Positions 1 through 8,134 of a DNA stretch of 64,000 bases are shown here, piece by piece. A program made the translations under genes and the position numbers. Below the pieces are notes generated by a model. The model made no database searches and was not told the DNA's origin. It saw nothing but the letters and a program-made list of their open reading frames with translations. Position 1 is the stretch's first letter. Every line of letters starts with the position of its first letter. The DNA is from Agromyces sp. Marseille-P2726 (GTDB lineage: Bacteria; Actinomycetota; Actinomycetes; Actinomycetales; Microbacteriaceae), in NCBI RefSeq assembly GCF_902809835.1, contig NZ_CADDWM010000004.1:1-64000 (forward strand), written 5' to 3'.

Positions 1-592
1 ACCCGGCAGGGGCGGTGATGGGCGCCGTGGGGTGCGCGGGCGGCGTGAAGGACTGACGCGCCACCGGTGGCTGGTGCGGTGGCACAGCCTGCTGGGGCGG
101 AACCGGGTCGGACGCGCCATGGAACGCCTCACGGATCGCGTCCTCGGACTCGAGGTCGCCGGCCTTCCACGTGAGTGCGAACGGGGCCGTGGGGGTGACC
201 GGACCGGGCGGAGCTGAGGCTGCCGGCCGCGCGGGCGCCGGCGCCGGCGGCGCCTCGCCGGGCTCGTCGATCGTGAAGGGCGGGCTCCATCGGGCATCGT
301 CGGCATTCGACGCAGCCGGCCCATCCGCGACCGAGAACCAGTCGAGCACCTCCTCGCCCTGCGACGGCGGCTCGGACGCCGCCTCGAGGGGAGGCTGCGA
401 AGCCGTTGGCGGGGCGACTCGCTGCTGCGGAGCGACGTCGGGCGCGGCATCCACCTGGGCCATCGGCTCGATGGCCGGCTCGACGTCGGGCTCCTCCTGC
501 TCGTCGATACCGGCGTTCGCGAGCTGTGCGAGCAACCAGTCGGTGTCGTCGGGCTCCGTGCCGTCGTGACGCTCTCTGCCGTCGTCGTTCAT
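1..592 (-). CDS. Hypothetical protein, N-terminal part (runs off left edge)
   Basis: The reading frame starts at an ATG whose A is the last base of the pyrE stop codon (TGATG), so it is translationally coupled to pyrE, and it continues past base 1. About 197 codons are visible. The first 30 residues are acidic (MNDDGRERHDGTEPDDTDWL). A long Ala/Pro/Glu-rich, probably disordered stretch follows, with a short hydrophobic-aromatic island near residues 145-165 (FALTWKAGDLESEDAI). No signal peptide or membrane segment lies in the visible part, so it looks cytoplasmic up to this point. I do not recognise a domain; the conserved part probably lies beyond the window. Frame and codon pattern support a real gene, but no function can be given. 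Confidence 0.7.
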   Translation of the reverse strand, partial: MNDDGRERHDGTEPDDTDWLLAQLANAGIDEQEEPDVEPAIEPMAQVDAAPDVAPQQRVAPPTASQPPLEAASEPPSQGEEVLDWFSVADGPAASNADDARWSPPFTIDEPGEAPPAPAPARPAASAPPGPVTPTAPFALTWKAGDLESEDAIREAFHGASDPVPPQQAVPPHQPPVARQSFTPPAHPTAPITAPAG

Positions 593-1161
593 CAGGGCAG
601 TCCCAGGTCTTCCAGGCCGATGGCGGCGAGGTACGGCACACCAGCCTGCTCGATGGCCTCGCGAGCACCGGTGTTCCGGTCGACGACGACGGCGACGGCG
701 ACCACCTCGGCGCCGGCGGCGTTGAGCGCCTCGATGGCCTTCAGCGGCGAGCCGCCGGTCGTCGAGGTGTCCTCGAGCACGACCACGCGCTTTCCCGCGA
801 CATCGGGACCCTCGACCTGCTTGCCGCGGCCGTGGTCTTTGGGCTCCTTGCGCACGACGAAGGCGTCGTAGGCGAGCCCGCGCGCGGCACCCTGGTGCAG
901 CACCGCGGCCGCGATGGGATCGGCACCCATGGTCATGCCGCCGACGGCGGCGACATCGGGGATCTCTGCGATGAGATCGAGCATGACCTGGCCGATGAGC
1001 GGGGCCACTCGGTGATCGAGGCTGACCTTGCGGAGGTCGACGTAGTACGACGCCTTCTTGCCGCTGGTCAGGGTGAAGTCGCCATGGAACACCGCATCGG
1101 CCGAGATGTGGTCGATGAGCCGCCGACGCGCGTCGGTGCTGTTGAGAGGCGTCATGGTCAC
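592..1161 (-). CDS. pyrE: Orotate phosphoribosyltransferase
   Basis: PyrE joins orotate to PRPP to make orotidine 5'-phosphate, the fifth step of de novo UMP synthesis, in the cytoplasm. The 189-residue product has the usual family length. The PRPP-binding signature VVVLEDTSTTGG lies at about residues 126-137, and the substrate-contacting LTSGKKASYYVDLRK segment at 31-45. The start ATG at 1161 is followed closely by a second in-frame ATG two codons later (MTMTPL), so the exact start is uncertain by two residues. The stop overlaps the start of the downstream hypothetical gene. The enzyme call is firm. It is a biosynthetic counterpart to the pyrimidine-degrading operon further right, though nothing shows they are co-regulated. 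Confidence 0.95.
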   Translation of the reverse strand: MTMTPLNSTDARRRLIDHISADAVFHGDFTLTSGKKASYYVDLRKVSLDHRVAPLIGQVMLDLIAEIPDVAAVGGMTMGADPIAAAVLHQGAARGLAYDAFVVRKEPKDHGRGKQVEGPDVAGKRVVVLEDTSTTGGSPLKAIEALNAAGAEVVAVAVVVDRNTGAREAIEQAGVPYLAAIGLEDLGLP

Positions 1162-1253
1162 CCGAATACTCTACGTCGGCGGCGCTCCGACGTCAGAGTC
1201 GGATGCCGCACCCAGCCGTTGCGGCGCCGGAGTCGTACGGGCTGGAACGACGA

Positions 1254-1295
1254 AGGGCCGTGTCGCGGAGTGTCCCTCCCCCACGAAACGGCCCT
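1254..1295 (-). terminator. Possible hairpin terminator after the 40-residue membrane protein gene
   Basis: An 8-bp perfect inverted repeat (AGGGCCGT at 1254-1261, ACGGCCCT at 1288-1295) lies 34 bases downstream of the small gene ending at 1329 and upstream of pyrE, all on the minus strand. The 26-base loop is long and there is no T tract, so this is a weak intrinsic terminator at best. It could equally be a regulatory hairpin in the pyrE leader. Confidence 0.3.
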
Positions 1296-1328
1296 GCATC
1301 GGGACGGTGCCGGTGCGCTGGCGACGAC

Positions 1329-1451
1329 CTAGACGGTCTTCGCGAACGTCTCGCGCGGCTGGCGACGGTAGCCGTCGCGGCCGGTGACCACGAACGAGCT
1401 GACGATACCGACGGCGGACACGATGCCAAGCATGAGCATGACGGTGAACAC
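1329..1451 (-). CDS. Small single-pass membrane protein, 40 residues
   Basis: A 40-codon frame begins at GTG (1451) 5-6 bases after a good ribosome site (GAAAGGAAC). It encodes a peptide starting MFTVMLMLGIVSAVGIVSS: a short N-terminus, one hydrophobic helix of about 18 residues, then a basic tail (GRDGYRRQPRETFAKTV) that would face the cytoplasm. Longer upstream starts in the same frame give a Cys/Ser/Thr-rich extension that does not look coding, so the short form is preferred. It lies head to head with the LysR gene at 1590 and shares its 138-bp upstream region, so it may be that regulator's target. No function is known to me. Confidence 0.65.
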   Translation of the reverse strand: MFTVMLMLGIVSAVGIVSSFVVTGRDGYRRQPRETFAKTV

Positions 1452-1574
1452 GTTGGTTCCTTTCGAAGAAGTGGCGTTTGTTCGTCGAGCGACGGATGCG
1501 CCGTTGCACGTGTTCGACGTACTTATTGTTGCGCAGGAAACTTTGCAGCACAAGCTCACGATGCTTCATGGACG

Positions 1575-1591
1575 ATGTAGCATTACTACAT
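1575..1591. promoter_or_regulatory. Perfect palindrome at the LysR start codon (candidate autoregulatory operator)
   Basis: ATGTAG-CATTA-CTACAT is a perfect 6-5-6 inverted repeat. Its right arm overlaps the ATG of the LysR gene at 1590. LysR regulators usually bind interrupted T-N11-A dyads in the shared region with a divergent gene, and this dyad fits that spacing. The gap to the divergent small gene (1452-1589) is visibly less GC-rich than the surroundings. Confidence 0.4.
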
Positions 1592-2507
1592 GGATGTGCG
1601 ACGGCTCGACCTGCTGAGAGAACTCGCCGAGCGCGGCAGCGTGACCGCCGTCGCAGAGGCGACCGGGCGCACTCCGTCGGCCGTGTCGCAGCAGCTCAAG
1701 GTGCTCGAACGCGAGGCCGGCATGCCGCTCACCGAGCGGAGCGGCCGCGGCCTGGTGCTGACGAGCGCCGGCGAGGCCCTCGCGCGCAGTGCCGCCGACG
1801 TCGCGGTGGCGCTCGAGCGCGCCTCGGCCCTGTGGGACGAGTTCCGCAATGATCCCAGCGGCCGTGTCACGCTGCTCACGTTCCCCACCATGGGCGCCGC
1901 CGTGCTTCCGGGCGCGCTCACCGACCTGCAGGCGGTCCCCGACCTCGAGGTCGAGGCGACCGACCTCGACCCTGAACTCGCCGAGTTCGCCGATCTCACC
2001 TCCGACTACGACATCGTGCTGGCCCACACCATGCCCGGCGTGCTGCCGTGGGGCGGTCGCGGGCTCACGGCTGTGCCGCTCCTCACCGAGCCGCTCGACA
2101 TCGGCCTGCCCGCCGACCACCGACTCGCCGGCCGGGCCTACGTGACGCCGGCCGACCTGGTCGACGAGACGTGGCTCGGCGTGCCGCCCGGGTACCCGTT
2201 CGAGCGCATCCTCCACGCAATAGAACAGCAGGCCGGGCGACGCGCGACGGTGAGCCAGCGCTTCAGCGACATGCGCATCATGGAGGCGTTCATCGAGGCC
2301 GGGTTCGGCATCGCGTTCGTGCCGCGCTATACCTCGAGCCGGGTTCCGTCGAGCATCGTGCTGAAGCCGATCCGCGGCGTGGAGTCGTCGCGCCTGATCG
2401 TGGCGCTGATGCGCCCCGACGTCGCAGAGCGACTCGCCGTGCGCACCGTCGTCGACGCGCTCGTCACGCGCGCCGCGCGCCTGGCCGAGACCCGCGCCAC
2501 CGCCTGA
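1590..2507 (+). CDS. LysR-family transcriptional regulator
   Basis: A DNA-binding regulator of 305 residues, the normal LysR length. The N-terminal winged helix-turn-helix is at about residues 3-62 (LDLLRELAERGSVTAVAEATGRT with the recognition helix SAVSQQLKVLE). An effector-binding domain of periplasmic-binding-protein fold follows (about 90-295, including VTLLTFPTMGAAVLPGAL). The recognition segment PSAVSQQLKVLEREAG is typical of the actinobacterial subgroup. It is divergent from a 40-residue membrane protein gene with a palindrome at its own start codon, suggesting autoregulation. The effector cannot be told from the sequence. Confidence 0.92.
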   Translation: MDVRRLDLLRELAERGSVTAVAEATGRTPSAVSQQLKVLEREAGMPLTERSGRGLVLTSAGEALARSAADVAVALERASALWDEFRNDPSGRVTLLTFPTMGAAVLPGALTDLQAVPDLEVEATDLDPELAEFADLTSDYDIVLAHTMPGVLPWGGRGLTAVPLLTEPLDIGLPADHRLAGRAYVTPADLVDETWLGVPPGYPFERILHAIEQQAGRRATVSQRFSDMRIMEAFIEAGFGIAFVPRYTSSRVPSSIVLKPIRGVESSRLIVALMRPDVAERLAVRTVVDALVTRAARLAETRATA

Positions 2508-2519
2508 CTCAACGATGGC

Positions 2520-2708
2520 TCAGGCGACGACCGTGAAGACCACCGGCGTCCGCCGTGGCTCGGCGACGCTCGGTGCGCCATCCATTCGCTCGTGCGTGAC
2601 GTCGGCGGACCCGAGGCGGTCGACGAGGGCATCGAGGTCGGATGCCACCGGCACAACGACCCCGACCAACCCGAGCCCGAGCGTGGTCGGCCGAGCCTGC
2701 GCACCCGC
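2520..2708 (-). pseudogene. Remnant resembling the C-terminus of a glyoxalase/VOC-type protein
   Basis: On the minus strand, downstream of the GNAT gene, a short open stretch encodes TLGLGLVGVVVPVASDLD, DALVDRLGSADVTHERMDG and EPRRTPVVFTVVA before a stop. The alternation and the closing 'P..TPVVFTVV' resemble the last beta-alpha-beta unit of vicinal-oxygen-chelate proteins, which often end in DPwGtPVvlt. The frame upstream runs antisense through the GNAT gene and has no sensible start. I read it as a decayed gene fragment; the family guess is from memory and weak. Confidence 0.35.
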
Positions 2709-2728
2709 GCTGCCCCGAGTGTTCGCTC

Positions 2729-3619
2729 TCAGGCGGTGCGGCGCAGGTCGGCGACCTGCTGACCCGCCGTGAATCCGGCAGCGAGATACGTCGCCACCGC
2801 CCCGAGGTTCGAGCTCTCGGCGCCCACGACGGCGCTGGATGCACCCATTTCGCGGAGAGCCGACGCAGCAGCCATGGTGATCGCGGTGCCATAGCCATGG
2901 CCTCGGTGGTCTCGCCGCACTCCCATCGGTTCCACCAGCCCGGGGCGACCTGGCCCTGCCGACCATACCGTGACGACGGCCACAGCTTGGCCACGATCAT
3001 CGAAGGCGGCCAAGGTGCGCGCCGAGGCTCTGAACGGACCCGTGGTCATCGTTCGCCACCTTCTCGCGTACGCGCTTCGTTCCTCAGGGGTGAGCGGGGT
3101 GTCCCGGAATGCCGACGAGTGAACCTCGACGAACGCATCGGCTTGGCTCAGTCCGATGGTCTCCACACGTACAGCGGTGGCTGGCACCGGTTCGGAGAGA
3201 TCGCGACGCAGTGACGTCCACAACTCATCCGGCTGCCATCCATGCTCCACGAGCAACCCCGACAATCGCTCGGCGCCTCGCGTTTCGATCGTTGCGTGGC
3301 CGGCATCGAGGACACCGCGCTGCGGGTCGTCCACGTCGATGGCGAGGTGACGTGCCAGCTGTTCTGCCGTTCCCTGATCAGGGTCGACGGCAATGCGCAG
3401 AAGCTGTGGACCGTCGAGCAGCCCGACGGCGAGGATCTGGCTCCCTGCCGACCAGATGCGGAGTGCCGCCGCAGTCGCGGCAGCGCCCTTTCTGGAGTAC
3501 CAGCCCAGATCACCAGGATGGAGCTGCAGCGGCCCTTCGTCGCGCTGCCACCCGCCCAGCACACGTGCCACGTGTTCGAGGTCATGGATCGTCGGCGTGC
3601 TCACTGCGATGCTCACCAA
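2729..3619 (-). CDS. GNAT-family N-acetyltransferase (two-domain)
   Basis: Predicted acyl-CoA-dependent acetyltransferase of about 290 residues, roughly twice one GNAT fold. The C-terminal half carries the acetyl-CoA-binding motif A (MGVRRDHRGHGYGTAIT, the R-x-x-G-x-G/A pattern) at about residues 232-250. The N-terminal half (VARVLGGWQRDEGPLQLHP onward) looks like a degenerate GNAT copy. The first residues could begin at TTG 3619, GTG 3616 or GTG 3601; the last gives MSTPTIHDLEHV and reads most naturally. The gene stands alone between a probable gene remnant and a divergent enoyl-CoA hydratase. The substrate is unknown. Confidence 0.8.
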   Translation of the reverse strand: MVSIAVSTPTIHDLEHVARVLGGWQRDEGPLQLHPGDLGWYSRKGAAATAAALRIWSAGSQILAVGLLDGPQLLRIAVDPDQGTAEQLARHLAIDVDDPQRGVLDAGHATIETRGAERLSGLLVEHGWQPDELWTSLRRDLSEPVPATAVRVETIGLSQADAFVEVHSSAFRDTPLTPEERSAYARRWRTMTTGPFRASARTLAAFDDRGQAVAVVTVWSAGPGRPGLVEPMGVRRDHRGHGYGTAITMAAASALREMGASSAVVGAESSNLGAVATYLAAGFTAGQQVADLRRTA

Positions 3620-3744
3620 TCGATTGAACCGCGGAAACCATCCCTCACCGAATCAGCGGTCGTCGGCCGCCTGGGCTGTAGCCGACGTCCTCAGAAGTGG
3701 TCGCGGCCTTCACGCCTCAGACCACCTCACTAGACTCCACCTCC

Positions 3745-4554
3745 ATGAGCGATGACGCGATCCTGTTCGACGTGACCGATGGGCTCGCCCACCTCACCCT
3801 GAACCGGCCGGCGCGGTTGAACGCCGTCGATCCCGAGGCGATCGGCCTGTGGCAGTCGCTCGCACACGAGATCGCCGACCGCGACGACATCCTCGCCGTG
3901 CTCTTCGATGCGAACGGACGCGCCTTCTGCGCCGGCGGCGACGTGCTGGCCATGTCGGCACTGGGGTCGGGTGAGGGGCGCGGGGACGCATCCGCCCACA
4001 GCACCGGCGAGGTCGTGCGCGCGCTGGCCGACCGCATCCACGACGGCCACCGCGTGCTCCGCGAGAGCACGAAGCCGATCGTGGCGGCCGTGCAGGGTCC
4101 GGTCGCCGGGGGTGGGCTCGGGTTCATGCTCGTCGCCGACATCATCGTGGCATCCGATCACGCGACCTTCGCGAGCCGGTACTCCGACATCGCACTCACG
4201 CCCGACTGCGGCGTGAGCACCCTGCTGCCCGAGGCGATCGGCACGCGTCGAGCGCTCGAGCTCACGCTCACGTCACGCACGCTCTCGGCGAGCGAGGCGC
4301 TCGACTGGGGACTCGTCGCCGAGGTCGTCGCACCCGACGCACTCGACACGCGAGCCCGGGAGATCGCGGACTCGTGGCTGAGCGGGGCGACCGCCGCATT
4401 CGGGCAGACCAAGCGGCTCATGCGCTCGGGGCTCACCCGAGACTTCCAGGACGCGCTCGACGACGAGGCACGCACCATCGGCGCCGCGATCGAGACGCCG
4501 GCGGCGCAGGCCGCGATCGCCGCGTTCGCCACGGGTCGGCGCATCGACCACTGA
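3745..4554 (+). CDS. Enoyl-CoA hydratase/isomerase family protein
   Basis: Crotonase-fold protein of 269 residues acting on acyl-CoA thioesters. The start is ATG at 3745 (MSDDAILFDVTDGLAHLTLN); 16 in-frame codons upstream do not look coding. The oxyanion-hole segments are present: RAFCAGGDVLAM (about residues 55-66) and the PIVAAVQGPVAGGGLGFML helix region (about 110-128). The C-terminal SASEALDWGLVAEVV segment is typical. The particular reaction (hydration, isomerisation or dehalogenation) cannot be told. The gene is followed 29 bp later by the cinA-like gene, so the two are probably co-transcribed. Confidence 0.88.
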   Translation: MSDDAILFDVTDGLAHLTLNRPARLNAVDPEAIGLWQSLAHEIADRDDILAVLFDANGRAFCAGGDVLAMSALGSGEGRGDASAHSTGEVVRALADRIHDGHRVLRESTKPIVAAVQGPVAGGGLGFMLVADIIVASDHATFASRYSDIALTPDCGVSTLLPEAIGTRRALELTLTSRTLSASEALDWGLVAEVVAPDALDTRAREIADSWLSGATAAFGQTKRLMRSGLTRDFQDALDDEARTIGAAIETPAAQAAIAAFATGRRIDH

Positions 4555-4583
4555 ACGACCGAGGACCACCGAGGAGGGGACAC

Positions 4584-5063
4584 GTGGAGGATCCGGCAGA
4601 GGAGTTCGCGCACATCGCCGAGGAGATCGCTCGGCGGGCCGGCGCGACTGGCATGACCGTCGCCGCAGCCGAGTCGCTGACCACGGGCGGCATCTCGAAC
4701 GCGCTCGGCGCGGCACCCGAGGCATCCGAGTGGTACCGCGGGGCCCTCGTCGCCTACGCGGAGTCCGTGAAGCGCGAGGTCCTCGGGGTTCGGGCCGACT
4801 CGGTCAACTCGACGCAGTGCGCGCGCGAACTCGCGACCGGCGTCGCGAAGCTGCTCGATGCCGACGCCGCCGTCGCCGTGACGGGCGTCGGGGGCCCCGA
4901 GCCCGATGGCGACGAACCCGCCGGAAGCGTCTACGCGGCGGTCACGGTACGTGGCGACATCCGCGACGCCCACCTCCGATTCGAGGGCGAACCATCGGAG
5001 GTCGTGCACCAGACGGTGCGCGCCGCGCTCGAGATGCTGCGCGACGCGCTCCCGTCTGCGTGA
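4584..5063 (+). CDS. CinA-family protein (nicotinamide-nucleotide amidohydrolase type)
   Basis: A 159-residue stand-alone CinA C-terminal domain. Family members such as PncC deamidate nicotinamide mononucleotide to nicotinate mononucleotide in pyridine-nucleotide recycling. Start GTG at 4584 follows a strong Shine-Dalgarno site (GAGGAGGGGA). The domain signatures are AAAESLTTGGISNALG (about 28-43), the YRGALVAYAESVKREVLGV block (about 52-70) and AVTGVGGPEPDGDEPAGSVY (about 97-116). There is no N-terminal MoCF domain, as in short PncC proteins. The family is certain; the enzymatic activity is inferred from the family. Confidence 0.88.
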   Translation: MEDPAEEFAHIAEEIARRAGATGMTVAAAESLTTGGISNALGAAPEASEWYRGALVAYAESVKREVLGVRADSVNSTQCARELATGVAKLLDADAAVAVTGVGGPEPDGDEPAGSVYAAVTVRGDIRDAHLRFEGEPSEVVHQTVRAALEMLRDALPSA

Positions 5064-5074
5064 CGACCGCGCTC

Positions 5075-6607
5075 TCAGTCGTGCTGCGGGAACCCCAGGT
5101 TCAGGCCGCCGTGGCTCGGGTCGAGCCAGCGCGACGTGATGGCCTTCTCCTGCGTGTAGAAGTCGAACCCGCGCGCGCCGTATGCCTTGGCGTCGCCGAA
5201 CAGCGAGTCCTTCCACCCACCGAACGAGTGGTACGCCACCGGCACGGGGATGGGCACGTTGATGCCGACCATGCCGACCGTCACCTCGCGCTGGAACCTG
5301 CGTGCCGCGCCGCCGTCGTTGGTGAAGATCGCGGTGCCGTTGCCGTAGCGACTCGAGTTGATGAGGTCGACGCCGTCTTCGTAGCCGTCGACCCGCAGCA
5401 CCGACAGCACCGGGCCGAACACCTCGTCGCGATAGACCGCCGACGACGTCGGCACCTTGTCGACGAGGGTGGGGCCGAGCCAGAACCCGTCGGGGTCGCC
5501 GTCGACGTCGGGGTCGCGTCCGTCGACCACCACGGTGGCACCGTCGGATGCCGCGACGTCGACGTAACCGGCGACCTTGTCACGGTGCTCGCGCGTGATG
5601 AGCGGACCCATGTCGCAGCCGCGCGTGCCGTCACCGGTCTTCAGCCGGGACATCCGCTCGCGGATCTTCTCGACCAGCTCGTCGGCGATGGAGTCGACCG
5701 CCACCAGCGCCGAGATCGCCATGCAGCGCTCCCCCGCCGACCCGAAGCCGGCGTTCACCGCCGCGTCTGCCGCGAGGTCGAGGTCGGCGTCGGGCAGCAC
5801 GAGCATGTGGTTCTTCGCACCGCCCAGCGCCTGCACCCGCTTGCCGTTCGCCGTCGCGGTCGTGTAGATGTGCTGCGCAATCGGCGTGGAACCCACGAAC
5901 GAGATCGCACGGACGGTCGGATGCTCCAGCAGCGCGTCGACCGCGACCTTGTCGCCGTGGACGACGTTCAGCACGCCGTCGGGAAGGCCGGCCTCCTGCA
6001 TGAGCTTCGCGAGCCACACTGCGGCAGACGGGTCTTTCTCCGACGGCTTCAGCACCACGGTGTTGCCGGTGGCGATCGCGAGCGGGAAGAACCACAGCGG
6101 CACCATCGCCGGGAAGTTGAACGGGCTGATGATGCCCACGACGCCGAGCGGCTGACGAACGGAGTACACGTCGATTCCGGTCGACACGTTCTCGGAGTAC
6201 TCACCCTTCGTGTACCCCGGCATGGCGCAGGCGAGCTCGACGACTTCGAGCCCGCGCGCGATCTCGCCCGCAGCATCCGACAGCACCTTGCCGTGCTCGC
6301 TCGTGAGGATCGCGGCGAGATCATCGCTGCGTGCCGTCAGCAGCTCGCGGAACTTGAACATCACGGCCTGCCGCTTCGCGATCGAGGTGTCGCGCCACTT
6401 GGGGAAGGCGCGGGCGGCGGCCTGCACCGCGAGGTCGACGTCTTCCGTCGACGCGAAGCGCACGCGCTTGGTCTCGACGCCCTGGGCGGGGTTGTACACC
6501 GGTCCGCTGCGGTCGGACGACCCCTCGACGGATGCCCCGTCGATCCAGTGGTCGACGGTCTCTGTGCCGGCGGCGGCAGCCTGGGTTTCAGTCATTGTCT
6601 GGCTCAT
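5075..6607 (-). CDS. mmsA: CoA-acylating methylmalonate-semialdehyde dehydrogenase
   Basis: Aldehyde dehydrogenase-superfamily enzyme of 510 residues that oxidises malonate or methylmalonate semialdehyde to acetyl- or propionyl-CoA with NAD+ and CoA. The catalytic Cys is about residue 295 in GSAGERCMAISA. The SPFNFPAMVPLWFFP segment (161-175) and cofactor-site FVGSTPIA (238-245) are characteristic of MmsA. It is the last gene of the pyrimidine operon and overlaps the aminotransferase stop by 4 bp (ATGA). This matches the last step of beta-alanine or 3-aminoisobutyrate breakdown derived from uracil or thymine. Substrate preference between malonate and methylmalonate semialdehyde is not visible. 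Confidence 0.93.
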   Translation of the reverse strand: MSQTMTETQAAAAGTETVDHWIDGASVEGSSDRSGPVYNPAQGVETKRVRFASTEDVDLAVQAAARAFPKWRDTSIAKRQAVMFKFRELLTARSDDLAAILTSEHGKVLSDAAGEIARGLEVVELACAMPGYTKGEYSENVSTGIDVYSVRQPLGVVGIISPFNFPAMVPLWFFPLAIATGNTVVLKPSEKDPSAAVWLAKLMQEAGLPDGVLNVVHGDKVAVDALLEHPTVRAISFVGSTPIAQHIYTTATANGKRVQALGGAKNHMLVLPDADLDLAADAAVNAGFGSAGERCMAISALVAVDSIADELVEKIRERMSRLKTGDGTRGCDMGPLITREHRDKVAGYVDVAASDGATVVVDGRDPDVDGDPDGFWLGPTLVDKVPTSSAVYRDEVFGPVLSVLRVDGYEDGVDLINSSRYGNGTAIFTNDGGAARRFQREVTVGMVGINVPIPVPVAYHSFGGWKDSLFGDAKAYGARGFDFYTQEKAITSRWLDPSHGGLNLGFPQHD

Positions 6608-7935
6608 GAGTCAGCCTCTCCTTCGAGCGCAGTGCTCAATACTTCATCGTAGATCGCCATGGCCTGGGCGACGTCGTCGGCGGTGACCACACAGGGCGGC
6701 ACCACGTGGATTCGATTGTCCTGCACGAACGGCAGGAGCCCGCGCTCGACCATCGCGGACTTGAGACGCCCCATCACGGCCGCGGGGAGCGGCTCACGTG
6801 AGTCGCGGTCGGCGACGAGCTCCATCGCCCAGAACACGCCCTCGCCGCGCACCTCGCCGATCACCGCGTGCTTGTCGGCGAGCTCGGCGAGCGCCGGGCC
6901 GATCTCGGTCTCGCCGATGACGCGGGCGTTGTCGACGATGCCCTCCGACTCCATCGCGTCGAGTGCCGCCACGATCGAGGCCATCGCGAGCGGATGCCCC
7001 GAATATGTGAGCCCACCCGGGAACACGCGGTCGTCGAACATCGCCGCGATCGGATCGGAGATGACGACCCCGCCCACCGGGATGTAGCCCGAGTTCACGC
7101 CCTTCGCGAAGGTGATGAGGTCGGGGCGCACGTCATAGCCGTCGAGCGCGAACCACCGGCCGGTTCGGCCGAAGCCCGCCATGACCTCGTCGAGGATGAG
7201 CATGATGCCGTCCCGGTCGCAGAGCTCGCGCACGCCCGCCAGGTACCCCGGCGGGGGCAGCATGATGCCGGCGGTGCCGGGCACCGTCTCGAGCAGCACC
7301 GCCGCGATCGTCGACGGGCCCTCGGCCTCGATCACTCGACGCAGATGATGCAGCGCGCGCTCCGACTCCTGCTCGGGCGTCGTCGACCAGAACTCGGAAC
7401 GGTAGAGGTAGGGACCGAAGAAGTGCACATGCCCGCGCGCGTACTCGTTCGGGATGCGGCGCCAGTCGCCGGTCGAGACGATCGCGGCCCCCGTGTTGCC
7501 GTGGTACGACCGGTAGGTCGACAGGACCTTGTCGCGCCCGGTGTACAGGCGCGCCATGCGGATGGCGTTCTCGTTCGCGTCGGCGCCGCCGTTCGTGAAG
7601 AACACCTTGTGGAAGCCCGACGGCGCGCGGTGGATGATGCGCTTGGCGGCCTCACCCCGGGCGAGGTTCACGGTCGAGGGCGCGATGGTCGTGAGCAGCT
7701 CCGCCTGCTCCCGGATCGCCTGCACGACGGCCGGATGCTGATGGCCGATGTTGACGTTCACGAGCTGGCTGGAGAAGTCGAGGTACTCACGTCCGGCGTG
7801 GTCCCAGACGCGGCATCCGCGCCCGCTCGCCACCACGAGCGACGAGAGCTGGGACTGCGCCGACCACGAGTGGAACACGTGATCGCGATCGAGCGTGCGG
7901 GCGAGCTCGTCGAGGTCCTCGGCGAGATTGGTCAT
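6604..7935 (-). CDS. Class III (omega) aminotransferase, probably beta-alanine/3-aminoisobutyrate
   Basis: PLP-dependent fold-type I aminotransferase of 443 residues. The start is taken at ATG 7935 (MTNLAEDLDELART) because AAGGAAG lies just upstream; an ATG six codons earlier is possible. Key sites are the cofactor-binding FFTNGGADANENAIRMAR (112-129), SYHGNTGA (143-150), the PLP-nitrogen Asp in MLILDEVMAGFGRTG (245-259) and the Schiff-base lysine at about 278 in LITFAKGVNSG. It sits between a pyrimidine-type importer and mmsA, so the likely role is converting beta-alanine or 3-aminoisobutyrate to the semialdehyde. The donor/acceptor pair is inference. Confidence 0.88.
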   Translation of the reverse strand: MTNLAEDLDELARTLDRDHVFHSWSAQSQLSSLVVASGRGCRVWDHAGREYLDFSSQLVNVNIGHQHPAVVQAIREQAELLTTIAPSTVNLARGEAAKRIIHRAPSGFHKVFFTNGGADANENAIRMARLYTGRDKVLSTYRSYHGNTGAAIVSTGDWRRIPNEYARGHVHFFGPYLYRSEFWSTTPEQESERALHHLRRVIEAEGPSTIAAVLLETVPGTAGIMLPPPGYLAGVRELCDRDGIMLILDEVMAGFGRTGRWFALDGYDVRPDLITFAKGVNSGYIPVGGVVISDPIAAMFDDRVFPGGLTYSGHPLAMASIVAALDAMESEGIVDNARVIGETEIGPALAELADKHAVIGEVRGEGVFWAMELVADRDSREPLPAAVMGRLKSAMVERGLLPFVQDNRIHVVPPCVVTADDVAQAMAIYDEVLSTALEGEADS

Positions 7936-7977
7936 GGCTTCCTTGCCTTTCATTCGGGGGATGTTCTCGCATCCGGT

Positions 7978-8129
7978 GATCGAGGAGCGCGCCCGGCGCA
8001 GCCGGACCGTACCGAGACCGGCGATCGATCCCGATACGCGTCGCCTGACGGCGGCGCAACTCGATCAGCGATGGGAGCCGGATCTCGATGCGCGTCGCCC
8101 GACGGCGGCGCTCCTCGATCAGCGATGGG
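7978..8129. repeat. Palindromic repeat, intergenic copy A (two half-elements)
   Basis: Lies between the binding-protein stop (8135) and the aminotransferase start (7935) inside the operon. Two near-copies of a 40-bp unit read, on the minus strand, as GATCGAGGAGCGCCGCC followed by a hairpin and a GCGCATCGAG end; the outer arm at 7978 (GATCGAGGAGCGCGCC) is inverted relative to them. This is the same family as the copies at 23871 and 11925. The block could terminate, process or stabilise the mRNA between the transporter and enzyme genes. Confidence 0.75.
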
Positions 8130-8134
8130 AGGGT

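Noticed and set aside
129..668. Long open frames on both strands across 1-670
   Set aside because: High GC leaves shadow frames open. Only the minus-strand frame coupled to pyrE at 592 has a sensible start and amino-acid composition.
406..1332. 308-codon plus-strand frame opposite pyrE
   Set aside because: Antisense to a clear OPRT; Arg-rich, with no domain pattern.
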